Positions 8,367 through 18,851 of a DNA stretch of 47,311 nucleotides are shown one piece after another. A program made the translations under genes and the position numbers. How positions within the stretch are numbered: position 1 is the first letter of the stretch; each line of letters opens with the position of its first letter. Origin of the DNA: Acidobacteriota bacterium (GTDB lineage: Bacteria > Acidobacteriota > Blastocatellia > RBC074); assembly GCA_018268995.1 (NCBI GenBank), contig JAFDVL010000023.1, positions 1 through 47,311 of the forward strand. The letters are read 5' to 3'. A model generated the notes under the pieces. It was not told the origin of the DNA. It did no database searches and saw only the letters and a program-made list of their open reading frames with translations.

Positions 8367-9971
8367 TCAACGCGTAGTCATTTGTTCACGCTTGGTTTTA
8401 CGCAGCGGTTGTCCGGCCAAAACACCTGTGTATCTGCCTTCCTCCACGGCGACTTTGCCATTCACCAGCACGTATTTCATTCCTGTTGCCAGCAGTTCCG
8501 GTTGTTCGTACGTGGCGCGTTCTGCAACCGCTTTTTCGTCAAAAACAATCACGTCGGCAAATTGATTCAGCGCGATGCGGCCACGCTCCGGGATGCGAAA
8601 GGTTTCGGCGACCTGTGCGCTACTGGCCTGGATCATTCGCGGCAGGCTGATGACGTGACGCTTGAGCACATAATCGCTGATCTTGCGGGAATATGTGCCG
8701 TATTTGCGCGGATGGCCGCCGGAACCATCGCTGCCCGTCATCACCCAATCCTGCTTCATAAAGTTTTCAATATCCTTCTCCTGCATATTGAACGATGCCA
8801 CGCTCGCGCCGCCTTGCTTGATGATCTCCAGCGCGGCTTCGACGGGCGAAAGGTTCAGTATTTTGGCAATCGCATCCAGTCGTTTGCCGACGAATTCTTT
8901 GTTTCGACCATCGGTAATTAACAATGAATTCGCGCCGCCGCGCCGCTTTAAATTCACTTCCATTTCGGCCATCAATTTTGAGCGTACCTGCGGATCAGCG
9001 ATGCGTTTGAGCAGTTCGGCATTGCCTCCAACTTCTGCCCAGCGCGGCACCAGCGAAGCCGTGACGCTGGTGCCCGAAGCCGTGTATGGATATTGATTCG
9101 CGGTCATTTGAATGCCTTCCGCACGGGCGCGATTAATCATGGCAATTACTTCATCGCTCTTGCCCCACACGTCAACGCCTAAGGCTTTGATGTGCGAAAC
9201 ATGAACAGGCAATTTCGCTTCGCGTCCGATGCGAATGACTTCATCAATCGCACCGAGCAGGCCGATGGTGTAGGAACTTTCATCCCGAATGTGTGAATCG
9301 TAAATGCCCCCATTCGCGGCGACGACTTTGGATAGTTCGATCACCTCTTCGATCTTGGAATAGCTACCCGGCGCATAGTACAACCCCGTAGACATTCCGA
9401 ATGCACCGTCTTCCATCGCCTGTTGCACCAGCGCTTTCATCTGCGCTAATTGTTCTGCCGTTGGCGCAGCATCGCTCATCCCCAAAACGGCCTGACGTAC
9501 CGAACCGTGCCCGACCAATAACACCGCATTGGTGCCAATGCCTTGCGTTTGCAATTGTGTCAGCTTCTTGCTCAAGGGCAGGGAACTGCGCCCGTCGTTG
9601 TTGATGACAACGGTGGTGACGCCCTGCATCAGGTAATTCACATTGCTGTTGCGTTTGGAATCAGAAAGGTCAACCTCTGCGTGCGTGTGCGGATCAATAA
9701 AGCCGGGCGCGACGGTTAAGCCTTTGGCTTCAATCGTGCGCGTAGCTTTGATTCCGGCACGCCTGGCATCGCCAATGAAAACAAGGCGGTCGCCCGTGAT
9801 CCCCACATCAGTATTGACCGCTCGTCCGCCTGTGCCATCCAGCACTTTGCCGCCGCGAATCAGGATGTCCACTTGCGCAGGGCGATTTAGATTAGCGCCT
9901 TGCGCCAGAATGGACGCATGGCATAACGCAGCAATAAGGAAGATAAGAACTGTATAGCCAAGCTTCTTCAT
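8367..9971 (-). CDS. Exported N-acyl-D-amino-acid deacylase family amidohydrolase (paralogue 1)
   Basis: 534 residues from the ATG at 9971, which has GGAG upstream and opens a signal peptide (MKKLGYTVLIFLIAALCHAS, ILAQG). It is a metal-dependent amidohydrolase of the D-aminoacylase subgroup, which cleaves N-acyl-D-amino acids or D-peptides. Visible motifs are APGFIDPHTHAEVDL (His95, His97), VHVSHIKALG (the His of the SHxK motif), TANQYPYTASGT and GSDGSGGHPRKYG (catalytic Asp). In well-studied D-aminoacylases a Cys in GNCG bridges the metals; here the matching segment is INNDG, with Asp126. It is the third gene of a tight run with dpaL (30 bases upstream) and the beta-lactamase. Two more paralogues lie at 22344 and 26205. 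Confidence 0.9.
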   Translation of the reverse strand: MKKLGYTVLIFLIAALCHASILAQGANLNRPAQVDILIRGGKVLDGTGGRAVNTDVGITGDRLVFIGDARRAGIKATRTIEAKGLTVAPGFIDPHTHAEVDLSDSKRNSNVNYLMQGVTTVVINNDGRSSLPLSKKLTQLQTQGIGTNAVLLVGHGSVRQAVLGMSDAAPTAEQLAQMKALVQQAMEDGAFGMSTGLYYAPGSYSKIEEVIELSKVVAANGGIYDSHIRDESSYTIGLLGAIDEVIRIGREAKLPVHVSHIKALGVDVWGKSDEVIAMINRARAEGIQMTANQYPYTASGTSVTASLVPRWAEVGGNAELLKRIADPQVRSKLMAEMEVNLKRRGGANSLLITDGRNKEFVGKRLDAIAKILNLSPVEAALEIIKQGGASVASFNMQEKDIENFMKQDWVMTGSDGSGGHPRKYGTYSRKISDYVLKRHVISLPRMIQASSAQVAETFRIPERGRIALNQFADVIVFDEKAVAERATYEQPELLATGMKYVLVNGKVAVEEGRYTGVLAGQPLRKTKREQMTTR

Positions 9972-10001
9972 GCGAATCTCCAAATTATTCTCTGGTATAA
10001 G

Positions 10002-11120
10002 TTAGTTATTAGCGCCATTCATTACCCGTGAATACAAAGCCGGATCAGTTGCCGCTTCTGTCAAAATCACCAGCACCCGCGCACCAGAATGCAAGCCACT
10101 GGCGGTACGCAAACTGGATAAATTTTCATCGCTCAGCATTGCCAATAATCCCGCTAATCCGCAAGCCCCCGATGCGCCGACGACCAGCGCCGGATCAGTT
10201 TCCGTCGGGCGGGCCAGCCTTCGCATCGCTTGTGCGCACCATTCGTCGTCAATCGCGACAAACGCATCCGCAGCGGTTGAAATCACGGGCAGCGCGATAG
10301 AAGACGCCTCGCCGCAACGTAGGCATTCCATCAATGTCGGCGGTGGATCAGCCAGCGCAACGGGTTGGCCAGCGCGCGCCGCTTGCTGTAGACAATCCGA
10401 ACCGCTTGGCTCGCAGGCAATGAAATACGGGCGTTCGTTGCCATAGCGCCAACACAGCCAGCTCAGCGTGGCGCAAACCAGTCCGCCAACGCCACCTTGC
10501 ACCAAAACTACATCTGGCTTGTTTGTCCATTCCTGCGCCGCCTCTGCAACGATGCGGGTGTAGCCTGCCTTGATCCAGCGCGGGATTTGTTCATAACCCG
10601 GCCACGCCGTATCCGACACAACAACCCAGCCGTTGGCTGCGGCTTCGGTTGCCGCCTGCTTCACCGCAAAATCGTAATTGCCGCCACTGACAATGATTTC
10701 TGCGCCTTCGCTGCGAATGCCTTCCACGCGGGCAGGAGCGGCATCGAAGGGGACATAAATTTTGGCCTGCAAGCCGCGATCTTGCGCCACGCGAGCCAGG
10801 GCACGACCGTGATTGCCTGCGGTGGCCGCGACCAGCACTGAATCGGATTTGAGCTTTCCAGCAGCTACCAATCGGTCAATCGTGAACGCCACGCCTGTGA
10901 TTTTGAAGGCAGGTAAGCCGCCGCGTGCGGTTTCATCTTTGACCAGCAATTCGCCAATGCCGAGTTCAGCGGCCAGCGCGGGCAACCGAAGCAAGGGCGT
11001 CGGCTGAATCTGCGGATGATGGTCATAGAACGATGCGACCTGTGCGTATTCGTCGTCGCTAAACAAGCCTGTAGCTTTATTTTTCCGTGCGGTTGCATTG
11101 AGGAAGTAATGGTTTGCCAT
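10002..11120 (-). CDS. dpaL: Diaminopropionate ammonia-lyase (PLP fold type II)
   Basis: A 372-residue cytoplasmic PLP enzyme that converts 2,3-diaminopropionate to pyruvate and two ammonia. Recognised by its close match in motif order to Escherichia coli YgeX/DpaL: PTPLLRLPALAAELG, LVKDETARGGLPAFKITG with the PLP lysine Lys73, AGNHGRALARVAQDRG, and WVVVSDTAWPGYEQIPRWIK. The PLP-phosphate glycine loop is GGVGGLV. One difference stands out: the E. coli TTDGNHG carries Asp120, which is held to take the proton from the D-isomer, whereas this protein has ATAGNHG with Ala101. It may therefore be restricted to L-substrates. The ATG at 11120 shares one base with the stop of the beta-lactamase gene (TGATG), so translation is coupled. 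Confidence 0.87.
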   Translation of the reverse strand: MANHYFLNATARKNKATGLFSDDEYAQVASFYDHHPQIQPTPLLRLPALAAELGIGELLVKDETARGGLPAFKITGVAFTIDRLVAAGKLKSDSVLVAATAGNHGRALARVAQDRGLQAKIYVPFDAAPARVEGIRSEGAEIIVSGGNYDFAVKQAATEAAANGWVVVSDTAWPGYEQIPRWIKAGYTRIVAEAAQEWTNKPDVVLVQGGVGGLVCATLSWLCWRYGNERPYFIACEPSGSDCLQQAARAGQPVALADPPPTLMECLRCGEASSIALPVISTAADAFVAIDDEWCAQAMRRLARPTETDPALVVGASGACGLAGLLAMLSDENLSSLRTASGLHSGARVLVILTEAATDPALYSRVMNGANN

Positions 11121-12136
11121 CAATGTCCTGTTGCCGTGGGATGAAAGAGAAAGAAGTCGTGTGCCGCGCGCGCCAGTTCTGCGATTACGCGTTCGCGTTG
11201 GGCGGTTTCTTTTTCGGACGATTTGATGAACACCGAAATCGCAACGTGGCCCGCGTTGTTAGGCAAGGTGATGATGCCCACATCGTTGGTTGTGCCGCCA
11301 ATCGTTCCGGTTTTATGGGCAACTTCAGTGCCTACGGGCAGGATGCCTTTCAATCGGGCGTCACCCGTTTGGCAGCGGCGCATGATGTCTATCAACAATT
11401 CGGCGCTTTCCGGTTTCAGCAAAGACTTGCGGTAGATTTTTTCGAGCAATGCTGTCATCGCTTCCGGTGTTGCTGTGTCGCGCACATCCGCGTCAAATTT
11501 CTTCGCCGCAGCCTTGCGTTCTTCGTCGTTGAGGGTGCGCTTGTATTTGAATTCGCTGGCTGACCAATCGGATTCTGTCAAACCCAACCAGTCAGAAATC
11601 ATGCCAATGGTCGGGCGGCTAACGGTGATGTTGGTAATGCCAAGTTCTTTCATTCGCGCCGTCACGGCTTCGCCGCCGCCTGCCAGCCGCAAACAAACAT
11701 CCGTCGCGCTGTTGTCACTGATCAGCAGCATCAATTCCATCAAATTGCGCACCGAAAGCGCAACGCCGGGTTGTTTGAAAAGACTAGTGAGCGTACCGCT
11801 GCCCGGATGCAAATCTTCAGTTTTCAATTCAATTATCTGGTTCAGCCGGACTTTGCCTTGATCCACCAGCGTAAGCAGTTGCACGGCAATCGGAATTTTG
11901 TAACTGCTGGCCATCGGAAAGCGTTCGTTACCATTGACGGAAACACGTCGTCCCGTTTCCAAATGCAATGCGGTTACGCCGGTTATTCCGCCAGAAGTTT
12001 TGGCCAATCGGGCCATTTCACGTTCAAGGCGTTGCAAGTTCGGATCAGAAGCCTGTGCCAACGAGGCTACGCAAAGGCTGAAAAGGGTAAGCAGGAAGGC
12101 CGCGCCGCAAGAGAATTTTTGCATTGTCCGAGTCAT
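11120..12136 (-). CDS. Exported class A beta-lactamase-like serine hydrolase
   Basis: 338 residues from the ATG at 12136, chosen because AAGGAA lies just upstream and a signal peptide follows (FSCGAAFLLTLFSLCVASLA, QA). Active-site motifs: MASSYK (Ser77, Lys80), SDN (140-142) and HKTG (Lys275). RDTATP at 219-224 matches the end of the omega loop. Between SDN and RDT there are about 79 residues, against about 48 in TEM, and the usual ExxLN general-base motif is not apparent; Glu188, Glu195 or Glu205 are candidates. It may be a true extended-loop beta-lactamase or a related peptidase-like hydrolase. First gene of an overlapping unit with dpaL and the deacylase; divergent from the molybdenum hydroxylase genes. 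Confidence 0.88.
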   Translation of the reverse strand: MTRTMQKFSCGAAFLLTLFSLCVASLAQASDPNLQRLEREMARLAKTSGGITGVTALHLETGRRVSVNGNERFPMASSYKIPIAVQLLTLVDQGKVRLNQIIELKTEDLHPGSGTLTSLFKQPGVALSVRNLMELMLLISDNSATDVCLRLAGGGEAVTARMKELGITNITVSRPTIGMISDWLGLTESDWSASEFKYKRTLNDEERKAAAKKFDADVRDTATPEAMTALLEKIYRKSLLKPESAELLIDIMRRCQTGDARLKGILPVGTEVAHKTGTIGGTTNDVGIITLPNNAGHVAISVFIKSSEKETAQRERVIAELARAAHDFFLFHPTATGH

Positions 12137-12367
12137 CGGAAGTTCCTTTCTACAAGGCAATTACATTGATGTTTTTCATTCAGGACAGGCGGGCAAACTA
12201 TGGCATTGTTCAGACGAATTCGCAATGGTTCGGAACGCGCTATCTGGCGGAGAATGAACGCGGCGATTACGGTTCGCCCCATTGCGTTTTAGCTGGCGGA
12301 AACAGTATCCTGTCTCTGTCTTGCAATGATTCAACTTTCGTAAAATCACCAACTCTGGAGCACACAA

Positions 12368-12913
12368 ATGATCAAACTAAAAGTGAATGGTGTCACGCGA
12401 CAACACGACGGTGATCCCGACATGCCGCTGCTGTGGTATTTGCGGGATGAACTTGATCTCAAAGGCGCAAAGTTCGGCTGCGGTATGGGCCTGTGCGGGG
12501 CCTGCACCGTGCATCTGAATGGTAAACCTGTGCGCAGTTGCTCGACGCCCGTGTCAGCAGCAGCGAATGCGCAAGTCACGACTATCGAAGGACTGTCAAC
12601 GGACGGAACCCATCCGGTGCAAGTGGCGTGGCAAGAGCTTGACGTGCCGCAATGCGGGTATTGTCAGGCCGGACAAATCATGTCGGCCTGTGCGTTGCTG
12701 GCCAAGAATCCGAAGCCAAACGATGCTGATATTGACACCGCAATGAATGGCAATCTCTGCCGCTGTGGCACGTATCTGCGTGTGCGCGCGGCAATTCACA
12801 AGGCGGCTGAGTTAACCGCTTCCAATGCCACGAAACCCGCGACCAAGCCTGCGGCAAAATCAGCTTCAGGCGCAGGCGCAAATCTGTTACCCCGCAATGG
12901 CGGCAAAAAGTAA
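12368..12913 (+). CDS. [2Fe-2S] subunit of molybdenum hydroxylase (IorA-like), module 1
   Basis: A 181-residue iron-sulfur subunit of the xanthine oxidase superfamily, related to isoquinoline 1-oxidoreductase alpha subunit. It passes electrons from the molybdenum subunit. The plant-type [2Fe-2S] cluster uses Cys38, Cys43, Cys46 and Cys58 ([17 protein letters not shown]). The second cluster uses Cys96, Cys99, Cys131 and Cys133 (QCGYCQAGQ and CRCGTY). Residues after about 150 form an Ala/Lys-rich tail absent from the second copy at 15605. GGAG precedes the ATG. No FAD subunit is nearby, so electrons probably go to a cytochrome or quinone rather than NAD. The large subunit begins nine bases after the stop. 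Confidence 0.93.
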   Translation: MIKLKVNGVTRQHDGDPDMPLLWYLRDELDLKGAKFGCGMGLCGACTVHLNGKPVRSCSTPVSAAANAQVTTIEGLSTDGTHPVQVAWQELDVPQCGYCQAGQIMSACALLAKNPKPNDADIDTAMNGNLCRCGTYLRVRAAIHKAAELTASNATKPATKPAAKSASGAGANLLPRNGGKK

Positions 12914-12922
12914 GGAGGAACT

Positions 12923-15115
<2,193 letters not shown>

Positions 15116-15125
15116 GAACGAAGTC

Positions 15126-15204
15126 ATAGACAGGATTTACAAGATGAACAGGATTGGTTTGTGACTTTACTCCCGATCTTGTCAATCTTGTAAATCCTGT
15201 CTAT
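15126..15204. repeat. Palindromic repeat family C, copy 1
   Basis: Arms at 15126-15145 (ATAGACAGGATTTACAAGAT) and 15185-15204 are perfectly complementary over 20 bases around a 39-base spacer. The spacer itself holds a further AACAGGAT / GATCTTGTC-type partial repeat. The same AGGATTTACAAGAT unit recurs at 21242-21332. It lies just after the first molybdenum subunit gene and could act as a transcript end. Confidence 0.85.
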
Positions 15205-15236
15205 TTGTTTTTGCGTCAGAGTATAGAGATAGACGG

Positions 15237-15470
15237 ATGAAACTGATATAGCGAATTTTCTCCGTCATTCTATTGCTTGCGCTCGCCCTCTCAGGTTGTA
15301 ATTCGAGCATGACGGAAACCTCCAATGAAGCCGAAGGCTCGTACAACAAGGCCAAATCGATGCTGGACAAATACGCTGTCATCCGGCCCGCGATGCAAAA
15401 AGCCTTGGAAAAACTAACTAACGTGCCTGTAGATATTGAACCCAACTTCCCGCTGGCTCGCCAGCAATAA
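15237..15470 (+). pseudogene. Small lipoprotein gene with an in-frame TAG at codon 5
   Basis: Read from the ATG at 15237 the frame is MKLI, TAG, then RIFSVILLLALALSGC and 57 further residues to the stop at 15470. Apart from the TAG, this is a standard lipoprotein signal with an LSGC lipobox (Cys at codon 21). The mature part (SYNKAKSMLDKYAVIRPAMQ, then VPVDIEPNFPLARQQ) is hydrophilic and has no family I recognise. Possible readings are a nonsense mutation, a base-call error, or start from a later codon such as TTG 15273, which would leave too little signal peptide. It lies between the two molybdenum hydroxylase modules, where a small electron-transfer partner might be expected, but no heme motif is present. 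Confidence 0.6.
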
Positions 15471-15490
15471 GGATAGAGAAAATGCTTTAC

Positions 15491-15576
15491 CGCAAAGGGA
15501 CAAAGGGGCAAAGGATCAAAGAGCTTTCAATCATTGAATAACTCTCTTTGCGTCTTTGCCCCTTTGTCCCTTTGCG
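15491..15576. repeat. Palindromic repeat family D, copy 1
   Basis: Arms at 15491-15513 (CGCAAAGGGACAAAGGGGCA AAG) and 15554-15576 are complementary over all 23 bases, with an inner partial repeat (AAAGAG / CTCTTT). A related, less regular copy is at 44687-44780. It lies between the lipoprotein-like gene and the second iron-sulfur subunit gene, ending 28 bases before the latter's start. Confidence 0.85.
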
Positions 15577-15604
15577 TTGAAAATGCCTCAAGAAGGGAAC
15601 CACG

Positions 15605-16084
15605 ATGATCCAACTAACAGTCAATGGCAAGAAACAGCAATTCGATGGCGATCCTGAGATGCCGCTTCTGTGGTATCTGCGCGACGAATTGCAATACACC
15701 GGAACGAAATTTGGTTGCGGCATGGGCTTGTGCGGAGCCTGCACCGTCCACGTCAATGGCAAGGCTGTACGCAGTTGCCAGACGCCGATGAGCAAAGCCG
15801 CGAACCAAACCATCACGACGATTGAAGGCTTAAGCGCGAGCGCGAATCATCCTGTCCAACAAGCGTGGCGCGATCACAACGTACCGCAATGCGGATACTG
15901 CCAGAGCGGGCAAATTATGCAGGCCGCTTCGTTGCTGAAAGAAAAGCCGAAGCCCACCGATGCCGACATTGACGCGGCGATGAAAGGCAACATTTGCCGT
16001 TGTGGCACCTATCAACGTATTCGCGCGGCAATTCACCAAGCTGCAAATGGCAAGCAGGCTTCCAACACCAAAGGGGGTAAATAA
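15605..16084 (+). CDS. [2Fe-2S] subunit of molybdenum hydroxylase (IorA-like), module 2
   Basis: A 159-residue iron-sulfur subunit, clearly paralogous to the one at 12368: the N-terminal half is almost colinear, with the same [16 protein letters not shown] segment and cluster ligands (Cys38, Cys43, Cys46, Cys58; then CGYCQSGQ and CRCGTY). It lacks the long Ala/Lys tail of module 1. AAGGGAA lies ten bases or so upstream of the ATG. The partner large subunit begins two bases after the stop, so the two are translated together. The duplication suggests two complexes of different substrate range rather than redundancy, because the large subunits have diverged more. Confidence 0.93.
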   Translation: MIQLTVNGKKQQFDGDPEMPLLWYLRDELQYTGTKFGCGMGLCGACTVHVNGKAVRSCQTPMSKAANQTITTIEGLSASANHPVQQAWRDHNVPQCGYCQSGQIMQAASLLKEKPKPTDADIDAAMKGNICRCGTYQRIRAAIHQAANGKQASNTKGGK

Positions 16085-16086
16085 CC

Positions 16087-18339
16087 ATGCAAAAAATTGA
16101 ATTCGTCCCCCGTCGCACCTTCCTCGCGCATCTGGTTTCGTCCAGCGCATTTGTCATCGGCGCACGCGCCGGAGCGTTTGATTTCAACGGCGCAACGACT
16201 GCCGAAATGGTCAGCGATGCCGACAAAGCCGCCTGGAATCCCAACGTCTACCTGGGCATCGAACCTGATGGCAAAGTCATTTTGATTATGCACCGCTCCG
16301 AAATGGGAACCGGATCGCGCAGCGTGTTGCCCGTTGTGCTGGCCGAAGAATTAGACGCTGATTGGAAGCGCGTGACGCTCGAACAAGCAATTGGCGATCC
16401 GAAATACGGTTCGCAAAACACGGACGGTTCCTGTTCGATCCGCGATTTTTACGACACGTTTCGTGAAGCCGGAGCGACGGCGCGCATCATGCTAGAACGC
16501 GCTGCGGCTGCGAAATGGAATGTGCCAACCAGCGAATGCAAAGCCCAGAATCATTTTGTTGTGCATAAGAGTGGCAAGAAGCTCGGCTTCGGCGAACTCG
16601 CAAGCTTAGCAAAGCAACAGCCTGTGCCGAAGAAAGAGGAGCTGAAGTTCAAAACGGCTGCTGAATACCGCTACGTCGGCAAAGAACTGCCGACGGCTGA
16701 CCGCGATAATCTGGTCAACGGCAAAGGCATTTTCGGCATTGACGCGATCATGCCCGGAATGGTGTACGCCTCCATCGAACGCTCGCCCGTGTTCGGCGGC
16801 AAGCTGAAAAACTTCGACGACAAAGACGCGAAAGCGGTCAAAGGCGTGCTGCAAACCGTCACGATTCCTGACCTTAAAGGCCCGACGATGTTCCAACCGC
16901 TCGGCGGCGTCGCGGTGATTGCAAACAGCACTTGGGCCGCCGCGAAAGGCCGTGAAAAGCTCAAAGTTGAATGGAGCGAAAGCCCAAACGCCGCTTACGA
17001 TTCAGCCAAATTCAAACAGTCGTTGCTGGAAACCGTGCGCAAGCCGCAAAAGGTCGTGCGCAATGTCGGTGACGTAGACGCCGAATTTGCGAAGGCGGCG
17101 AAAACACACGAAGCCGAATATTACGCGCCGCACTTGGCACACGCGCCGATGGAACCCGTCGCCGCCGTAGCCGAATACAAAGACGGTAAGGTCGTCTGCC
17201 ACGCCAATACGCAAAACCCGCAAGCCGTGCAGGACACTGTTGCGCAGGCACTCGGCATCAAGAAAGAAAACGTCGAATGCCACGTCACCTTGCTGGGCGG
17301 CGGCTTTGGTCGCAAGTCGAAACCCGATTACGTGGCCGAAGCGGCGCTGCTCTCGAAAGCCGTGGGCAAGCCGGTAAAAGTGACGTGGAGCCGCGAGGAT
17401 GACATTCGCTTCGACTACTACCACACGGTCGCGGCGATGTATATGAAGGCGGCGATTGGCGCGAACGGCAAACCGACCGCGTGGTTGCAGCGCGTCGCCT
17501 ATCCTTCGATTGGCACGACATTCAATCCCACCTCGACGCACGCCGAAGCGTTTGAGATGATGATGGGCTGGAACGATGTGCCGTTCGATATTCCGAATCA
17601 TCGCGCCGAAAACGGCCCCGCGAAAAATCACGTTCGTATCGGCTGGTTGCGTTCTGTTGCGAATATCTATCAAGCGTTTGCCGTGTCGTCTTTCGTGGAT
17701 GAGTTGGCGAATCTGGCAAAGCGGGATTCGGTCGAATATCTGCTGGATGTGCTGGGCGCACCACGCAAAATCCCCTTCGGCAAGGATTACATCAACCACG
17801 GCAAATCGCTGGAGCAATACCCCGTAGACACAGGCCGGATGCGCAACGTCATCGAACTCGCCGCTGAGAAATCCGGCTGGGCCAAAAAGAAACCCACCAA
17901 AGGCCGCGCCCTCGGCATCGCCGCGCATCGCAGCTTTTTGACCTACGTTGCCGTCGCCGTCGAAGTCGAAGTGGACAACGCTGGACGTGTTCGCATTCCG
18001 CAAATGGACATTGCGGTAGACGCAGGCACGATCATCAATCCCGACCGCGTCAAATCACAATTTGAAGGCGCAGGCGTCTTCGGCACGAGCATCGCCTTGA
18101 TGAGCGGCATCACCGCGAAAAATGGCGAAATCGAGCAATCGAACTTCCACGATTACCAAGTCGCACGGATGAACGAAGCGCCGTTCCAGGTCAACGTCCA
18201 TGTCATCAAAAGCGACGCCCCGCCCGCAGGCGTAGGCGAACCCGGCGTGCCTCCCGTCGCGCCCGCGATCTGCAATGCAATTGCGGCTGCCACGGGCAAA
18301 CGCATTCGTGAATTGCCGATTCGCCGACAGTTGGCGTAA
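16087..18339 (+). CDS. Molybdopterin-binding subunit of aldehyde/isoquinoline-type oxidoreductase (IorB-like), module 2
   Basis: A 750-residue large subunit paralogous to the one at 12923. It begins with a Tat-like signal (FVPRRTFLAHLVSSSAFVIG) and keeps the cofactor motifs: LLGGGFGRKSKPDYVAEAAL, HVRIGWLRSVANIYQAFAVS and GVGEPGVPPVAPA with the active-site Glu. In the second motif the module 1 protein reads GALRAPRSN, so the substrate-side loop differs (IGWLRSVAN). GGGGGT upstream of the ATG overlaps the end of the small-subunit gene. The transcript ends at the strong hairpin at 18381. Confidence 0.93.
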   Translation: MQKIEFVPRRTFLAHLVSSSAFVIGARAGAFDFNGATTAEMVSDADKAAWNPNVYLGIEPDGKVILIMHRSEMGTGSRSVLPVVLAEELDADWKRVTLEQAIGDPKYGSQNTDGSCSIRDFYDTFREAGATARIMLERAAAAKWNVPTSECKAQNHFVVHKSGKKLGFGELASLAKQQPVPKKEELKFKTAAEYRYVGKELPTADRDNLVNGKGIFGIDAIMPGMVYASIERSPVFGGKLKNFDDKDAKAVKGVLQTVTIPDLKGPTMFQPLGGVAVIANSTWAAAKGREKLKVEWSESPNAAYDSAKFKQSLLETVRKPQKVVRNVGDVDAEFAKAAKTHEAEYYAPHLAHAPMEPVAAVAEYKDGKVVCHANTQNPQAVQDTVAQALGIKKENVECHVTLLGGGFGRKSKPDYVAEAALLSKAVGKPVKVTWSREDDIRFDYYHTVAAMYMKAAIGANGKPTAWLQRVAYPSIGTTFNPTSTHAEAFEMMMGWNDVPFDIPNHRAENGPAKNHVRIGWLRSVANIYQAFAVSSFVDELANLAKRDSVEYLLDVLGAPRKIPFGKDYINHGKSLEQYPVDTGRMRNVIELAAEKSGWAKKKPTKGRALGIAAHRSFLTYVAVAVEVEVDNAGRVRIPQMDIAVDAGTIINPDRVKSQFEGAGVFGTSIALMSGITAKNGEIEQSNFHDYQVARMNEAPFQVNVHVIKSDAPPAGVGEPGVPPVAPAICNAIAAATGKRIRELPIRRQLA

Positions 18340-18380
18340 AAGGCAGAAGCCCGACTGTGAAGGAGGGCGATAGTTATCAT

Positions 18381-18426
18381 AAGAAATGGGGAATTTGCTT
18401 CATCGCAGATTCCCCATTTCTTTTTG
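18381..18426 (+). terminator. Strong Rho-independent terminator after the second molybdenum hydroxylase module
   Basis: A perfect 14-bp stem (18381-18394 AAGAAATGGGGAAT; 18409-18422 ATTCCCCATTTCTT) with a 14-base loop runs into TTTT. It lies 41 bases after the stop of the large-subunit gene and 18 bases before the end of the convergent PIN-domain gene. It is best suited to the plus strand. Confidence 0.9.
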
Positions 18427-18443
18427 AGATTGTCTGAGTCAAA

Positions 18444-18851
18444 TCAGGTCGTCAAAATGTTTTTGGCAATCGTGGGGGCAACCTTCGCCAGCCGATCATC
18501 GTGCGTCCAAAACTCATCGCAGCCATAGTGCAACGCAGTCGCCAGATGAATCGCATCCGGTGTTTTCAAGCTGGGAAAATCTGCTCTGATTTGTGCCGCG
18601 CGTATAAAAATATCGTCCACCAGCGAGAGGTTTTGTTGCGATGCCCAAAACTGGTCATACAAGTTTTGCAAGGGCTGATTCTGTGCTTGCAACGGCTTGA
18701 CTAAACATTCCAGGCGCACAAGCGGTGAATAACAAATCTGTGCTGCCTGCAAAGTGTTGAGTTCTGCTGCCACTTTCGTCGCGTAGTGCGGATGCGCCTC
18801 CACAACATAAATCGCAATACAGCTATCCAGGTAAATTTTCTTCACTCCCAT
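18444..18851 (-). CDS. PIN-domain endoribonuclease toxin (VapC-like)
   Basis: A 135-residue PIN-domain protein, the usual VapC length. The acidic metal-binding residues are all present: Asp9 (IYLDSCIAIY), Glu48 (SPLVRLECLV), Asp99 (KTPDAIHLATAL) and Asp118 (THDDRL). Such toxins cleave tRNA or rRNA when their antitoxin is degraded. The ATG at 18851 lies inside the end of the antitoxin gene (10-base overlap), the normal arrangement for toxin-antitoxin pairs; a GTG at 18845 is an alternative start. RNA target is unknown. Confidence 0.9.
   Translation of the reverse strand: MGVKKIYLDSCIAIYVVEAHPHYATKVAAELNTLQAAQICYSPLVRLECLVKPLQAQNQPLQNLYDQFWASQQNLSLVDDIFIRAAQIRADFPSLKTPDAIHLATALHYGCDEFWTHDDRLAKVAPTIAKNILTT

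Noticed and set aside
17002..18003. A 333-codon minus-strand open frame within the second large-subunit gene
   Set aside because: Same reasoning: it lies wholly inside a confident gene, with shadow-type composition and no motifs.
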